This document shows positions 1 through 7,926 of a stretch of 32,204 nucleotides of DNA, piece after piece. Within the stretch, counting starts at the first letter, position 1. Every line of letters starts with the position of its first letter. Under the pieces are notes generated by a model, which ran no database searches, was not told the DNA's origin, and was given only the letters and a program-made list of their open reading frames with translations. The position numbers and the translations under genes are program-made. This stretch comes from Betaproteobacteria bacterium (lineage in GTDB: Bacteria > Pseudomonadota > Gammaproteobacteria > Burkholderiales > SG8-39): NCBI GenBank assembly GCA_025356085.1, contig JANXUV010000219.1, positions 1 to 32,204 on the forward strand, written 5' to 3'.

Positions 1-75
1 CGCGCTGCGGTCGTAGCCGGCGGCGTGGCCGCGGTACTTGGCGATCGCCAGGGCCGGATCGGGAACGGAGCGCAT
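1..75 (-). CDS. 5' end of a CDS running off the left edge, possibly a class I SAM methyltransferase
   Basis: Reverse strand from CAT at 73-75 reads MRSVPDPALAIAKYRGHAAGYDRSA, open to the edge; the 'KYRxHAxGYDxSA' start resembles type-11 methyltransferases. Only 25 aa visible. Confidence 0.35.
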   Translation of the reverse strand, partial: MRSVPDPALAIAKYRGHAAGYDRSA

Positions 76-112
76 AAATAATATTACGGTGCGAACACGG
101 TTTCAGACGCGG

Positions 113-1189
113 TTATTTCAGCGCGCAGCTGCGAAAGCCGCAAAAAACATCGCCCCGATGTGGCTGGTAGAAGTTCCGGAACGTCGGGCGCAGCAGCCTC
201 GCCGGCGCGGCGAAGCTGCCGCCGCGCAGCACCTTGTGGTCGCCGAACCAGGGCTGCGAATACTCCTGGTAGGGATCGGCGACGAAGCCGGGATAGGGCC
301 CGAACGCGCTCGCGGTCCACTCCCACACACCCGCCGGGCCGATCCGGCCGGCCGCCGACGCGCACTCCCACTCGGCCTCGGTGGGCAGCCGGCGCTTCGC
401 CCAGGCGCAGTAGGCCTGCGCCTCGTTCCAGTCCACGTGCAGCACCGCCTCGCGCGGGCTCACCGGGATCCAGCGCTCGAAGCGGCGCAGCAGCCACTTG
501 CCGCCTTCCTTTTTCCAGTAGCGCGGCGGCCGGCCGCCGTCCTCGACGTATGCGAGGTACTGCGCATTGCTCACCGGGACGCTGGCGATGCGGAACGGTC
601 CGACCGGCACTTCGTGCGCCCACTTCTCGTTGTCGAACACGAAACCGCCGCCCGGTTTTGCGCCGAGCGCACAGGTTTGCATCTCGAAGGCGATATCGGT
701 CGCCGCCGGCGCGCCGAGGTCGAATTCCGCGTCCGATCTCTCATACGCGTAGCCGTGCGTCTGGCGCGTGTGGAGGAAGGCCTCGGCGTGCATGTCCTCG
801 TGGAAGGTCGCGAGGCGCAGGCAATAGCGCAAGTCCTCGTTCTCCGGCTCGCGCGCGGCGCGTTCCCGCACGCGCTCCAGCACGTTCGCCAGGTAGGCGC
901 GCGTGGCCGCGAGGCCGGGCAGCGGCAGGTCCCAGCGCGTGTCGTGAGGGACCGTCGCCGAATCGTAGAGCCGGTCGGCGTCCTTGAGGATGGAAGGCCC
1001 GGCGCCGCCGCCGGCGTCGTGAATCGACTTCCGGCGCAGGCACCAGTATTCCTGGAACCAGCCGAGGTGGCCGATTTCCCAGAGCGGCGGGTTGACGATC
1101 TTCAGCTTCGGCCCGAGCAGCCGCTCGCCGTCGAGATCCTTGACGACACTGAACGAGCGTTTCCGCGCATCGAGAAGGTCCGCTAACAT
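113..1189 (-). CDS. senA: SenA-like selenoneine synthase (EgtB-related, DinB + FGE-sulfatase domains)
   Basis: Reads MLADLLDARKRSFSVVKDLDGERLLGPKLKIVNPPLWEIGHLGWFQEYW...RLYDSATVPHDTRWDLPLP...ATFHEDMHAEAFLHTRQT...RLPTEAEWE...VWEWTASAF...KVLRGGSF; HxxxHxE motif plus FGE-type C-terminus; adjacent to a senB-like gene. Start at 1189 chosen over the longer ORF start at 1378. Confidence 0.85.
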   Translation of the reverse strand: MLADLLDARKRSFSVVKDLDGERLLGPKLKIVNPPLWEIGHLGWFQEYWCLRRKSIHDAGGGAGPSILKDADRLYDSATVPHDTRWDLPLPGLAATRAYLANVLERVRERAAREPENEDLRYCLRLATFHEDMHAEAFLHTRQTHGYAYERSDAEFDLGAPAATDIAFEMQTCALGAKPGGGFVFDNEKWAHEVPVGPFRIASVPVSNAQYLAYVEDGGRPPRYWKKEGGKWLLRRFERWIPVSPREAVLHVDWNEAQAYCAWAKRRLPTEAEWECASAAGRIGPAGVWEWTASAFGPYPGFVADPYQEYSQPWFGDHKVLRGGSFAAPARLLRPTFRNFYQPHRGDVFCGFRSCALK

Positions 1190-1226
1190 CGCGTGAAGTT
1201 TAGTCCAACCACGTCTAGCCCAACCC

Positions 1227-2177
1227 ATGGCCCGCATCGCGATCGTCACGCCCGCCCGCCCCGGCGCCCGCAACGGCAACCGGCACACCGCCTGGCGCTG
1301 GGCGGCGTTCCTGAGATCCGCCGGGCACCGCGTGCGGATCGCCACGGCCTGGGACGGCAAGCCCTGCGACCTGCTCATCGCGCTGCACGCACGCCGCAGC
1401 CACGATGCCGTGCTGGCCTATCGCCGGCGGAACCCGGCCGGGCCGCTGGTCGTTGCGCTCACCGGCACCGATCTCTACCAGGACCTGCCCGCATCGCGCG
1501 AAGCCCGCGAATCCCTCCGCCTCGCGGACAGGGTCATCGTGCTGCAGGAAGACGCGTTCCGGTTCCTGGACCCGGCCACGCGGCGCAAAGCCCGCGTCGT
1601 CTACCAGTCCTGCGATCCGCCGGTCCGCCATGCGCCGCCGAGAACGCGCTTTCGCGTCGCGGTCGTCGGCCACCTGCGCAAGGTGAAAGACCCTTTCCGC
1701 GCGGCGCTGGCGCTGCGGCACGTCGATGCGGACCTCGAGGTCGTCCAGGTCGGCGACGCGCTGGCGCCCGAATACGCCGCCGAAGCGCGGCGCCTGATGC
1801 GCGGCGACGCGCGTTACCGATGGCTGGGCGGCCGCACGCATACCCAGACGCTCGGCTGGATCGCGCGCAGCCATCTGCTGGTCGTGAGTTCCGTCATGGA
1901 GGGCGGCGCCAACGTGATTGCGGAGGCGGCACGCATCGGCACGCCGGTACTCGCCTCGCGGGTGTCCGGGAACGTGGGCATGCTGGGCAGGAGCCATCCC
2001 GGCTACTTTCCGGTCGGCGACGCACAGGCGCTTGCGCGCCTGATACGCAGATGCATGCAGGACGAAACATTCCTGCGCAAGCTCAAGCGCGCCGTCGCCG
2101 CGCGCCGCGCGCTATTCGCGCCCGCGGCGGAGCGCCGGGCATTGCGCGCCGCGCTGCAGATGCCGAAAATGCGCTAG
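1227..2177 (+). CDS. senB: SenB-like selenosugar synthase (glycosyltransferase)
   Basis: MARIAIVTPARPGARNGNRHTAWRWAAFLRSAGHRVRI...LIALHARRSHDAV...PLVVALTGTDLYQDL...ADRVIVLQEDAFRFL...VSSVMEGGANVIAEAARIGTPVLAS; matches remembered SenB family features and is paired with senA. Confidence 0.85.
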   Translation: MARIAIVTPARPGARNGNRHTAWRWAAFLRSAGHRVRIATAWDGKPCDLLIALHARRSHDAVLAYRRRNPAGPLVVALTGTDLYQDLPASREARESLRLADRVIVLQEDAFRFLDPATRRKARVVYQSCDPPVRHAPPRTRFRVAVVGHLRKVKDPFRAALALRHVDADLEVVQVGDALAPEYAAEARRLMRGDARYRWLGGRTHTQTLGWIARSHLLVVSSVMEGGANVIAEAARIGTPVLASRVSGNVGMLGRSHPGYFPVGDAQALARLIRRCMQDETFLRKLKRAVAARRALFAPAAERRALRAALQMPKMR

Positions 2178-2269
2178 TCCACCGGCGAGGAAGCCGACTC
2201 AGCTTCGATGCTTGACCCTCCCATTGTGGGAACCTTCACTCTTGCAGCCCGGCCAATGTTGGAGAACGT

Positions 2270-2563
2270 ATGGGAATGATTCGACATTTCGCCTTTGCCA
2301 CGATGCTTACGGCTACGTTGACGGCGACGGCGCAGCAACTCGCGGATGGAGAAATCCGCAAGGTGGACAAGAAGGCGGGAACTGTCACCATCAAGCATGG
2401 TCCAATTCCGTCTATCGACATGCCGGCCATGACCATGGTGTTCCAGGCCAAGGATGCGGCGATGCTCGATCGAGTCAAGTCGGGTGACAAGGTCAGGTTT
2501 CAGGCGGAAATGCTGGCAGGCGGCAAGGTGGTCGTAACCCGGATTGAACCCGCCACCAAATAA
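2270..2563 (+). CDS. CusF-like periplasmic copper-binding protein (Met-type, lacks the canonical Trp)
   Basis: Signal-like N-terminus, then DGEIRKVDKKAGTVTIKHGPIPSIDMPAMTMVFQAKDAAMLDRVKSGDKVRFQAE; CusF fold motif with DMPAMTM. Confidence 0.85.
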   Translation: MGMIRHFAFATMLTATLTATAQQLADGEIRKVDKKAGTVTIKHGPIPSIDMPAMTMVFQAKDAAMLDRVKSGDKVRFQAEMLAGGKVVVTRIEPATK

Positions 2564-2582
2564 AGAGGGCTACAATTCAGGC

Positions 2583-2732
2583 ATGTTGGTTCGCTCGCGC
2601 ATCCGCTCCACGTCGAAGGTCGTTCTGATTGCGCTTCTTTTTGCGCAAGACGAACAAATGCCCTGCCATGAAGAACCAACCCGGAATGCGAATATCTGCC
2701 TCGCGCATTGCCTGAGCACCGACCAGAGTTGA
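2583..2732 (+). CDS. Short Cys/His-containing hypothetical protein, possibly a truncated metal-locus protein
   Basis: MLVRSRIRSTSKVVLIALLFAQDEQMPCHEEPTRNANICLAHCLSTDQS; hydrophobic N-terminus, CHEE..CLAHC; stops 2 bp before the IS boundary. Confidence 0.4.
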   Translation: MLVRSRIRSTSKVVLIALLFAQDEQMPCHEEPTRNANICLAHCLSTDQS

Positions 2733-2767
2733 GCTGACCGATCTTTTGTACCAGGACCGTTGTTACT

Positions 2768-3650
2768 CTACTGCACCATCTCCGGCTGCGCGAGCATGAG
2801 GGGCCGCGGGCTACAGGCCGCCGGCGCCGGCGGCCTGTAGCCAAGCGAGCTGTGAGGCCTGACCTCGTTGTATTCCCGCCGCCAGCGCTCGATCACGATC
2901 CTCGCCTCGTTCAGGCTGTAGAAGATCTCTCCATTGAGCAGTTCGTCCCTCATCGTGCCGTTGAAGCTCTCGCAGTAGCCGTTCTCCCAGGGACTGCCCG
3001 GCGCAATGAACAGCGTGTTGGCACCTACCCGCTGCAGCCATTCGCGTAGCGCTTTGGCGGTGAACTCCGGGCCGTTGTCCGAGCGGATGTGATCGGGAAT
3101 GCCTCTTCGGATCATCACCTCGGCCAAGAGCTCGATCACCTCCTGCGCGCCGATGCTGCGGGCGACCAGGATCGCCAGGCACTCTCGCGTGTGCTCATCG
3201 ATCAGCGTGAGCAGCCTCACCGGCCGCCCGTCATGGGTCCAGGTGGTCACGAAGTCGTAGCTCCAGACGTGGTTCGCGTGCTCAGCGCGCAGCCGTACGC
3301 AGCTGCCGTCGTTCAGCCACAGCCGTGCCCGGGGCTTTTGCTTCTTGGGCACTTTCAGTCCTTCCTTCCTCCAGATCCGGCTCACCCGGTCCTTGCCTAC
3401 CCGCCAGCCGCCCAGCTTGAGCATCCCCGTGATCATCCGGTACCCATAGCGCCCATACTGGCAGGCGAGGCTGACGATCGCCTGTGTGAGCAGGTCCTCG
3501 TCGGCCCGCACCGTGGGCACGTAGCGCTGCGTGCCGCGCGGCTGCGCAAGCAGCGCACACGCCTTCCTCTCCGACACCCCGTATTTGCCCCGAGCATGCG
3601 CAACCGCCTTGCGCCGCCGCTCGGGGCTTAGAAGTTTCCCCCGGCTACGT
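2768..3650 (-). CDS. IS3-family transposase OrfB (DDE integrase), expressed by -1 frameshift from OrfA
   Basis: ...GKLLSPERRRKAVAHARGKYGVSERKACALLAQPRGTQRYV...HVWSYDFVTTWTHDGRPVRLLTLIDEHTRE...IRSDNGPEFTAKALREWL...SPWENGYCESFNGTMRDELLNGE...EYNEVRPHSSLGYRPP; the ORF extends to 3775 but the true start is near the OrfA overlap. Confidence 0.9.
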
Positions 3651-3906
3651 CCTTCAGGATCGCCTTCTCCAGGCTCAGGTCCGCCACCAGCTTCTTCAGC
3701 CTCTGGTTCTCCCGCTCCAGATCCTTCATCTTCTTCGCCTGGTTGGCTTTCAACCCGCCGTACTCCCGCCGCCACCGGTAGTAGGTGACATCGGTGATTC
3801 CAGCCTCCTTACACGCCTGGGGGATCGACTTTCCGCCCGCCTGCAACACCTCGATCTGCCGCAGCTTCGCCACCACCTGCTCGGCACTGAACTTCTTGTG
3901 CGCCAT
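3628..3906 (-). CDS. IS3-family transposase OrfA (HTH, leucine-zipper)
   Basis: MAHKKFSAEQVVAKLRQIEVLQAGGKSIPQACKEAGITDVTYYRWRREYGGLKANQAKKMKDLERENQRLKKLVADLSLEKAILKDVAGGNF. Confidence 0.92.
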   Translation of the reverse strand: MAHKKFSAEQVVAKLRQIEVLQAGGKSIPQACKEAGITDVTYYRWRREYGGLKANQAKKMKDLERENQRLKKLVADLSLEKAILKDVAGGNF

Positions 3907-3971
3907 CTGCCTTCTCCTTCTTCCAAGTTGAACTCTACAACTCTCAACCCGGTACAGAAAAGGCCGGTCAG

Positions 3972-4070
3972 TTCATGATCACCGCGCCATTGCTTTCGAT
4001 GTTCGTCATTCCGGCAGCCTACCTACTGATGCGCCGCCGTTCTCAAACCCTGAAAGGAGAAATGAAATGA
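3972..4070 (+). pseudogene. C-terminal remnant of a CusA/CzcA-type HME-RND efflux pump
   Basis: In-frame F-MITAPLLSMFVIPAAYLLMRRRSQTLKGEMK* directly abutting the IS right end; matches the final TM helix/C-terminus of CusA-type pumps; its TGA overlaps the next ATG. Confidence 0.75.
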
Positions 4071-4327
4071 AGGACATGCCGATGAAGATGGGCGAAGCCA
4101 AGGCCGGTGATGCACACAAAGGCTAGGGCACCGTCAAATCGGTAGACGCGAAGAAGGGCACCGTGAGCCTCGCCCACGAGCCGATCAAAAGCATGAACTG
4201 GCCGGCGATGACGATGGCCTTCAAAGCGAAAGACAAGGCGATGCTCGAGAAGGTCAAGCCGGGTGCGAAGGTGGACTTGCGCTTCGAGCAGTCCGGCAAG
4301 GACTACGTGGCCACCGATATCAAATAA
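4067..4327 (+). pseudogene. cusF: CusF-like copper chaperone with in-frame amber codon (TAG 4124-4126)
   Basis: MKDMPMKMGEAKAGDAHKG*GTVKSVDAKKGTVSLAHEPIKSMNWPAMTMAFKAKDKAMLEKVKPGAKVDLRFEQSGKDYVATDIK*; frame otherwise intact, canonical NWPAMTM motif. Confidence 0.8.
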
Positions 4328-4338
4328 GATACGGCACG

Positions 4339-4959
4339 ATGGAAAATGTCGACCCGGTCGTCAAGGAATACGCGCAGGCGGCGAAGGACTACGACGAGAA
4401 ATGGGCTTTCTACGTCGAAGCCACCACGCGCGAAACGCTGAAGCGGTTGCAAGTGCCTTCCGCCGGACAGGTGCTCGACGCCGGCTGCGGCACCGGCGAA
4501 CTGCTGTCGAGAATCGCCGGGCAATATCCGCAGGCGCACCTCTCCGGCATCGACCCGGTGCCCGAGATGCTGGCGGTGGCGAGGAACAAGCTTCCCGGGG
4601 GCGTGGAACTTCGCGTCGGCTACGCGAACGCGCTGCCGTGGCCCGACGAAAGCTTTGACGTGGTGGTGTCCTGCAACATGTTCAACTACATCACGCATCC
4701 CGTGCCGGCGATTCGCGAAATGACGCGCGTACTGCGGCGCGCCGGCAAGCTGGTCGTCACCGACTGGTGCGACGACTACCTGGCATGCCGGATCTGCAAC
4801 ATCTATCTGCGCCTGACCAACCGGGCGTACTACAAGACCTACCGGCAGCACGAATGCCTCGCACTGCTGGCCGAGGCCGGCCACCCGGACGTTCAAATCG
4901 AACGCTGCAAGATCAACTGGCTGTGGGGACTGATGACCGCGGTAGTGGTCAAATCGTAG
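4339..4959 (+). CDS. Class I SAM-dependent methyltransferase
   Basis: VLDAGCGTGELLSRIAGQYPQAHLSGIDPVPEMLAVAR (motif I) and LPWPDESFDVVVSCNMFNYITHP; Cys-containing C-terminus TDWCDDYLACRICNIYLRLTNRAYYKTYRQHECL. Confidence 0.85.
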   Translation: MENVDPVVKEYAQAAKDYDEKWAFYVEATTRETLKRLQVPSAGQVLDAGCGTGELLSRIAGQYPQAHLSGIDPVPEMLAVARNKLPGGVELRVGYANALPWPDESFDVVVSCNMFNYITHPVPAIREMTRVLRRAGKLVVTDWCDDYLACRICNIYLRLTNRAYYKTYRQHECLALLAEAGHPDVQIERCKINWLWGLMTAVVVKS

Positions 4960-4976
4960 AGCGTAAAATCCCCCGC

Positions 4977-6056
4977 ATGAGGCCCGTGGTTCGCACCAGC
5001 ATTGCCGTCGATTCAAATGCATTTCTGGAATTCGACACCATCATCGACACGCGCTCGCCGGCCGAATTCGCCGAGGACCACGTGCCGGGCGCGATCTCCT
5101 GCCCGGTGCTGGACAACGAGGAGCGCGCGCGCGTCGGCACCCTCTACAAGCAGGTGTCGCCGTTCGAGGCGAAAAAGATCGGTGCTGCGTTGGTGGCCAG
5201 GAATATTTCTTTTCACATAGAGAATTTATTCAAACAGAAACCGAAAACGTGGAAGCCCCTCGTCTACTGCTGGCGCGGCGGCAAGCGCTCGGGCGCCATG
5301 GGGCACATCCTGCGCGAGATCGGGTGGGATGCAAAAACGCTTGAGGGCGGCTACAAGGCCTACCGGCGCTACGTGGTGGAGGCGCTGTCCGAACTGCCGG
5401 CGCGCTTCAGCTTCCGCGTCATCCACGGCGTCACCGGCAGCGGCAAGAGCCGCCTGCTGCGCGCGCTCGGCGCGGCCGGGGCGCAGGTGCTGGACCTCGA
5501 GGACCTCGCCGCGCATCGCGGCTCTGTGCTCGGCAACCTGCCGGAGCGGCCGCAGCCGTCGCAGAAGATGTTCGAAAGTCTTTTGTTGAAAAATCTCCTG
5601 AATTTCAATAAATCAAAAGAAATTTATGTAGAGGGCGAATCGAAAAAGATCGGCCAGCTGCAGGTACCGGCGGCGCTGATCGAGCGCATGCGCGCGAGCG
5701 AATGCCTGTCGCTGCAGACCGATACCGCGACGCGCGTGGCGCTGCTGATGGACGAGTACCGGCATTTCTTCTCCGACCTCGCCCTGCTGGGCGCGCAGCT
5801 CGATTGCCTGGCCGCCCTGCACGGGCGCGAACGGGTCGGCGAATGGAAGGCGCTCGCGACGGCCGGGGAATGGCCGGTGCTGGTCGCGCGGCTGCTGCAA
5901 GACCACTACGACGCCGCCTACCGGCGCTCTGCCGCGCACAACTTCCCGCGCCTCGCCCAGGCACGGGCGTTCACGCTGAATTCAGCGGAACAACCGGCAA
6001 TCGACCTGCTTGCGCGAAGCATATTGCGCGCCCGCGCTGAGGCAGTCCCGGCCTAG
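4977..6056 (+). CDS. mnmH: tRNA 2-selenouridine synthase MnmH/SelU (rhodanese + P-loop)
   Basis: IIDTRSPAEFAEDHVPGAISCPVLDNEERARVGTLYKQ...PLVYCWRGGKRSGAMG (rhodanese Cys) ...HGVTGSGKSRLLRAL (Walker A)...HRGSVLGNLP..QPSQKMFE. Confidence 0.95.
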   Translation: MRPVVRTSIAVDSNAFLEFDTIIDTRSPAEFAEDHVPGAISCPVLDNEERARVGTLYKQVSPFEAKKIGAALVARNISFHIENLFKQKPKTWKPLVYCWRGGKRSGAMGHILREIGWDAKTLEGGYKAYRRYVVEALSELPARFSFRVIHGVTGSGKSRLLRALGAAGAQVLDLEDLAAHRGSVLGNLPERPQPSQKMFESLLLKNLLNFNKSKEIYVEGESKKIGQLQVPAALIERMRASECLSLQTDTATRVALLMDEYRHFFSDLALLGAQLDCLAALHGRERVGEWKALATAGEWPVLVARLLQDHYDAAYRRSAAHNFPRLAQARAFTLNSAEQPAIDLLARSILRARAEAVPA

Positions 6057-7189
6057 TCCAGCGTGCGGCGGTAGACGAGCAGGCCGATCCCGATCACCAC
6101 CGTCATGAAAAGCAGGATCGGCCAGATGTTCGGCCAGAGCATGGCGAGCGTGTTGCCCTTGAGCATGATGCCGCGCACCAGGTGCAGGAAATGGGTGAGC
6201 GGCAGCACCGAGCCGATCCACTGCGCCCATTCGGGCATGCCGCGGAACGGGAACATGAAGCCCGAAAGCAGCATCGATGGCAGGAAGAAGAAGAACGTCA
6301 TCTGCATCGCCTGCAGCTGATTCTGCGCGATGGACGAGAACGTGATGCCGAGCGTCAGGTTGGCGGCGATGAAGAGGAACACGCAGAGGTAAAGCAGCGG
6401 CACGGAGCCGAGCAGCGGCACGCCGAACAGCAACTGCGCCGCGCCGATGACGATGGTCACCTGGATCAGGCCGATCATGATGTAAGGCACGATCTTGCCG
6501 GTCATCACCTCGATTGGCAGAGCCGGCGTCGATAGCAGGTTCTCGAACGTGCCGCGCTCGCGCTCGCGCGTCATCGCTAGGCCGGTCATCAGGATCATGG
6601 TCATGGTCAGGATCACGCCCATCAGCCCGGGCACGATGTTGTACTGGGTGACCGCTTCGGGGTTGTAGCGCCGCAGCACGCGCAAGTCGACCGGATCGGC
6701 GACGGGATTCAGCCGCGCCAGCGGGCCCTGCAGGTCGCGCGCGAGCGCGTTGCGCGCAATCGCGCCCAGCGCCGCCACCGCGTTGCCCGTGGCCGAGGGA
6801 TCGGTCGCGTCCGCCTCCACCAGCAGCACCGGGCGCTCGCCGCGCGCGAGCTTGCGGGAAAAATTTTCCGGCACGGTGACCACGAACTGCACCTCGCCGC
6901 GCGCCAGCAGCGCGTCGGCTTCCTCCTCGCTGCGCACCTCGCGCTCGATGCGGAAATAGCCGCTGTTCTTCAGCGCCCAGAGCAGCGTGCGCTCGTACAC
7001 GCCGTTGTCGGCCGAAAGCACCGCGGTGGGCAGGCTCTTCGGATCGGAATTGATGGCAAAACCAAACAGGATCAACTGCATGACGGGAATGCCGATGATC
7101 ATGCCGAAGGTAAGCCGGTCGCGCTTGAGCTGGATGAACTCCTTCAGCATGATGCCGACCCAGCGGGACAAGGATAGTCCGACGGTCAT
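6053..7189 (-). CDS. ABC-2 type transporter permease (YbhR/YhhJ-like)
   Basis: MLKEFIQLKRDRLTFGMIIGIPVMQLILFGFAIN...RERERGTFENLLSTP...PSMLLSGFMFPFRGMPEWAQWIGSVLPLTHFLHLVRGIMLKG. Confidence 0.92.
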   Translation of the reverse strand: MTVGLSLSRWVGIMLKEFIQLKRDRLTFGMIIGIPVMQLILFGFAINSDPKSLPTAVLSADNGVYERTLLWALKNSGYFRIEREVRSEEEADALLARGEVQFVVTVPENFSRKLARGERPVLLVEADATDPSATGNAVAALGAIARNALARDLQGPLARLNPVADPVDLRVLRRYNPEAVTQYNIVPGLMGVILTMTMILMTGLAMTRERERGTFENLLSTPALPIEVMTGKIVPYIMIGLIQVTIVIGAAQLLFGVPLLGSVPLLYLCVFLFIAANLTLGITFSSIAQNQLQAMQMTFFFFLPSMLLSGFMFPFRGMPEWAQWIGSVLPLTHFLHLVRGIMLKGNTLAMLWPNIWPILLFMTVVIGIGLLVYRRTLD

Positions 7190-7926
7190 TGGAAGTTATC
7201 CTCCACGCCTTTCATGAGGCTGATGAACACGGCCTCGAGATCTTTTTCTCTTGTGGATGAAATCAATTCGGCCGCGGTCCCCACCGCGAGCAGCTTGCCG
7301 TAGGCGATGTAGGCCAGCTGGTCGCAACGCGAGGCCTCGTCCATGTAGTGCGTCGAAACCAGCACCGTGATGCCCTGGTCGGCGAGCTCGCGCAATTCGA
7401 TCCAGAAATCGCGCCGCGCCTTGGGATCCACGCCGGCCGTAGGCTCGTCCAGCAGCAGCAGTTTCGGCTTGTGCAGCAGGCAGGCCGCCAGCGCGAGGCG
7501 CTGCTTCCATCCGCCGGAGAGCGCGCCGGCGAGCTGGTCCTTGCGCGCCGTGAGGCCCAGCTTCTCGATCGCCTGCGCCACCGCTTCGGGCCGCCGGTCC
7601 ATGCCGTACATTCGCGCGATGAAATCCAGGTTCTCGCGGATGGTAAGGTCCTCCCAGAGCGAGAACCGCTGCGTCATGTAGCCGACCTCGCGCTTGATCT
7701 GGGCCGACTGCTTCATCACGTCGTAGCCCAGGCAGGTGCCGCTGCCAGAATCCGCGGTGAGCAGGCCGCAGATCATGCGGATCGAGGTCGTCTTGCCGCT
7801 GCCGTTCGGGCCAAGGAAGCCGAAGATCTGGCCGCGCGGCACCTTGAGGCTCAGGTCGCGCACCACGTGCTTCGCGCCGAAACTCTTGTTCAGGTCCCGG
7901 ACATCGATCGAGAACTCGCCGCTCAT
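7186..7926 (-). CDS. ABC transporter ATP-binding protein
   Basis: FLGPNGSGKTTSIRMICGLL (Walker A), LSGGWKQRLALAACLLHKPKLLLLDEPTAGVDP (signature/Walker B). Confidence 0.95.
   Translation of the reverse strand: MSGEFSIDVRDLNKSFGAKHVVRDLSLKVPRGQIFGFLGPNGSGKTTSIRMICGLLTADSGSGTCLGYDVMKQSAQIKREVGYMTQRFSLWEDLTIRENLDFIARMYGMDRRPEAVAQAIEKLGLTARKDQLAGALSGGWKQRLALAACLLHKPKLLLLDEPTAGVDPKARRDFWIELRELADQGITVLVSTHYMDEASRCDQLAYIAYGKLLAVGTAAELISSTREKDLEAVFISLMKGVEDNFQ

Larger units (their letters stand above)
2735..3970 (-). mobile_element. IS3-family insertion sequence (IS407/IS51-like), about 1236 bp
   Basis: Imperfect terminal inverted repeats: left TGACCGATCTTTTGTACCAGG, right end (revcomp) TGACCGGCCTTTTCTGTACCGGG; encloses orfA/orfB transposase genes. 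Confidence 0.9.

Noticed and set aside
38-1186. Long plus-strand ORF (382 aa) opposite senA
   Set aside because: Antisense shadow of a clearly homologous gene in high-GC DNA; Arg/Ala/Pro-rich composition with no recognisable domain.
2731-3974. Target-site duplication flanking the IS
   Set aside because: Compared 3-4 bp either side of the inverted repeats (gagc / gttc); no match, so none is reported and a deletion is favoured.
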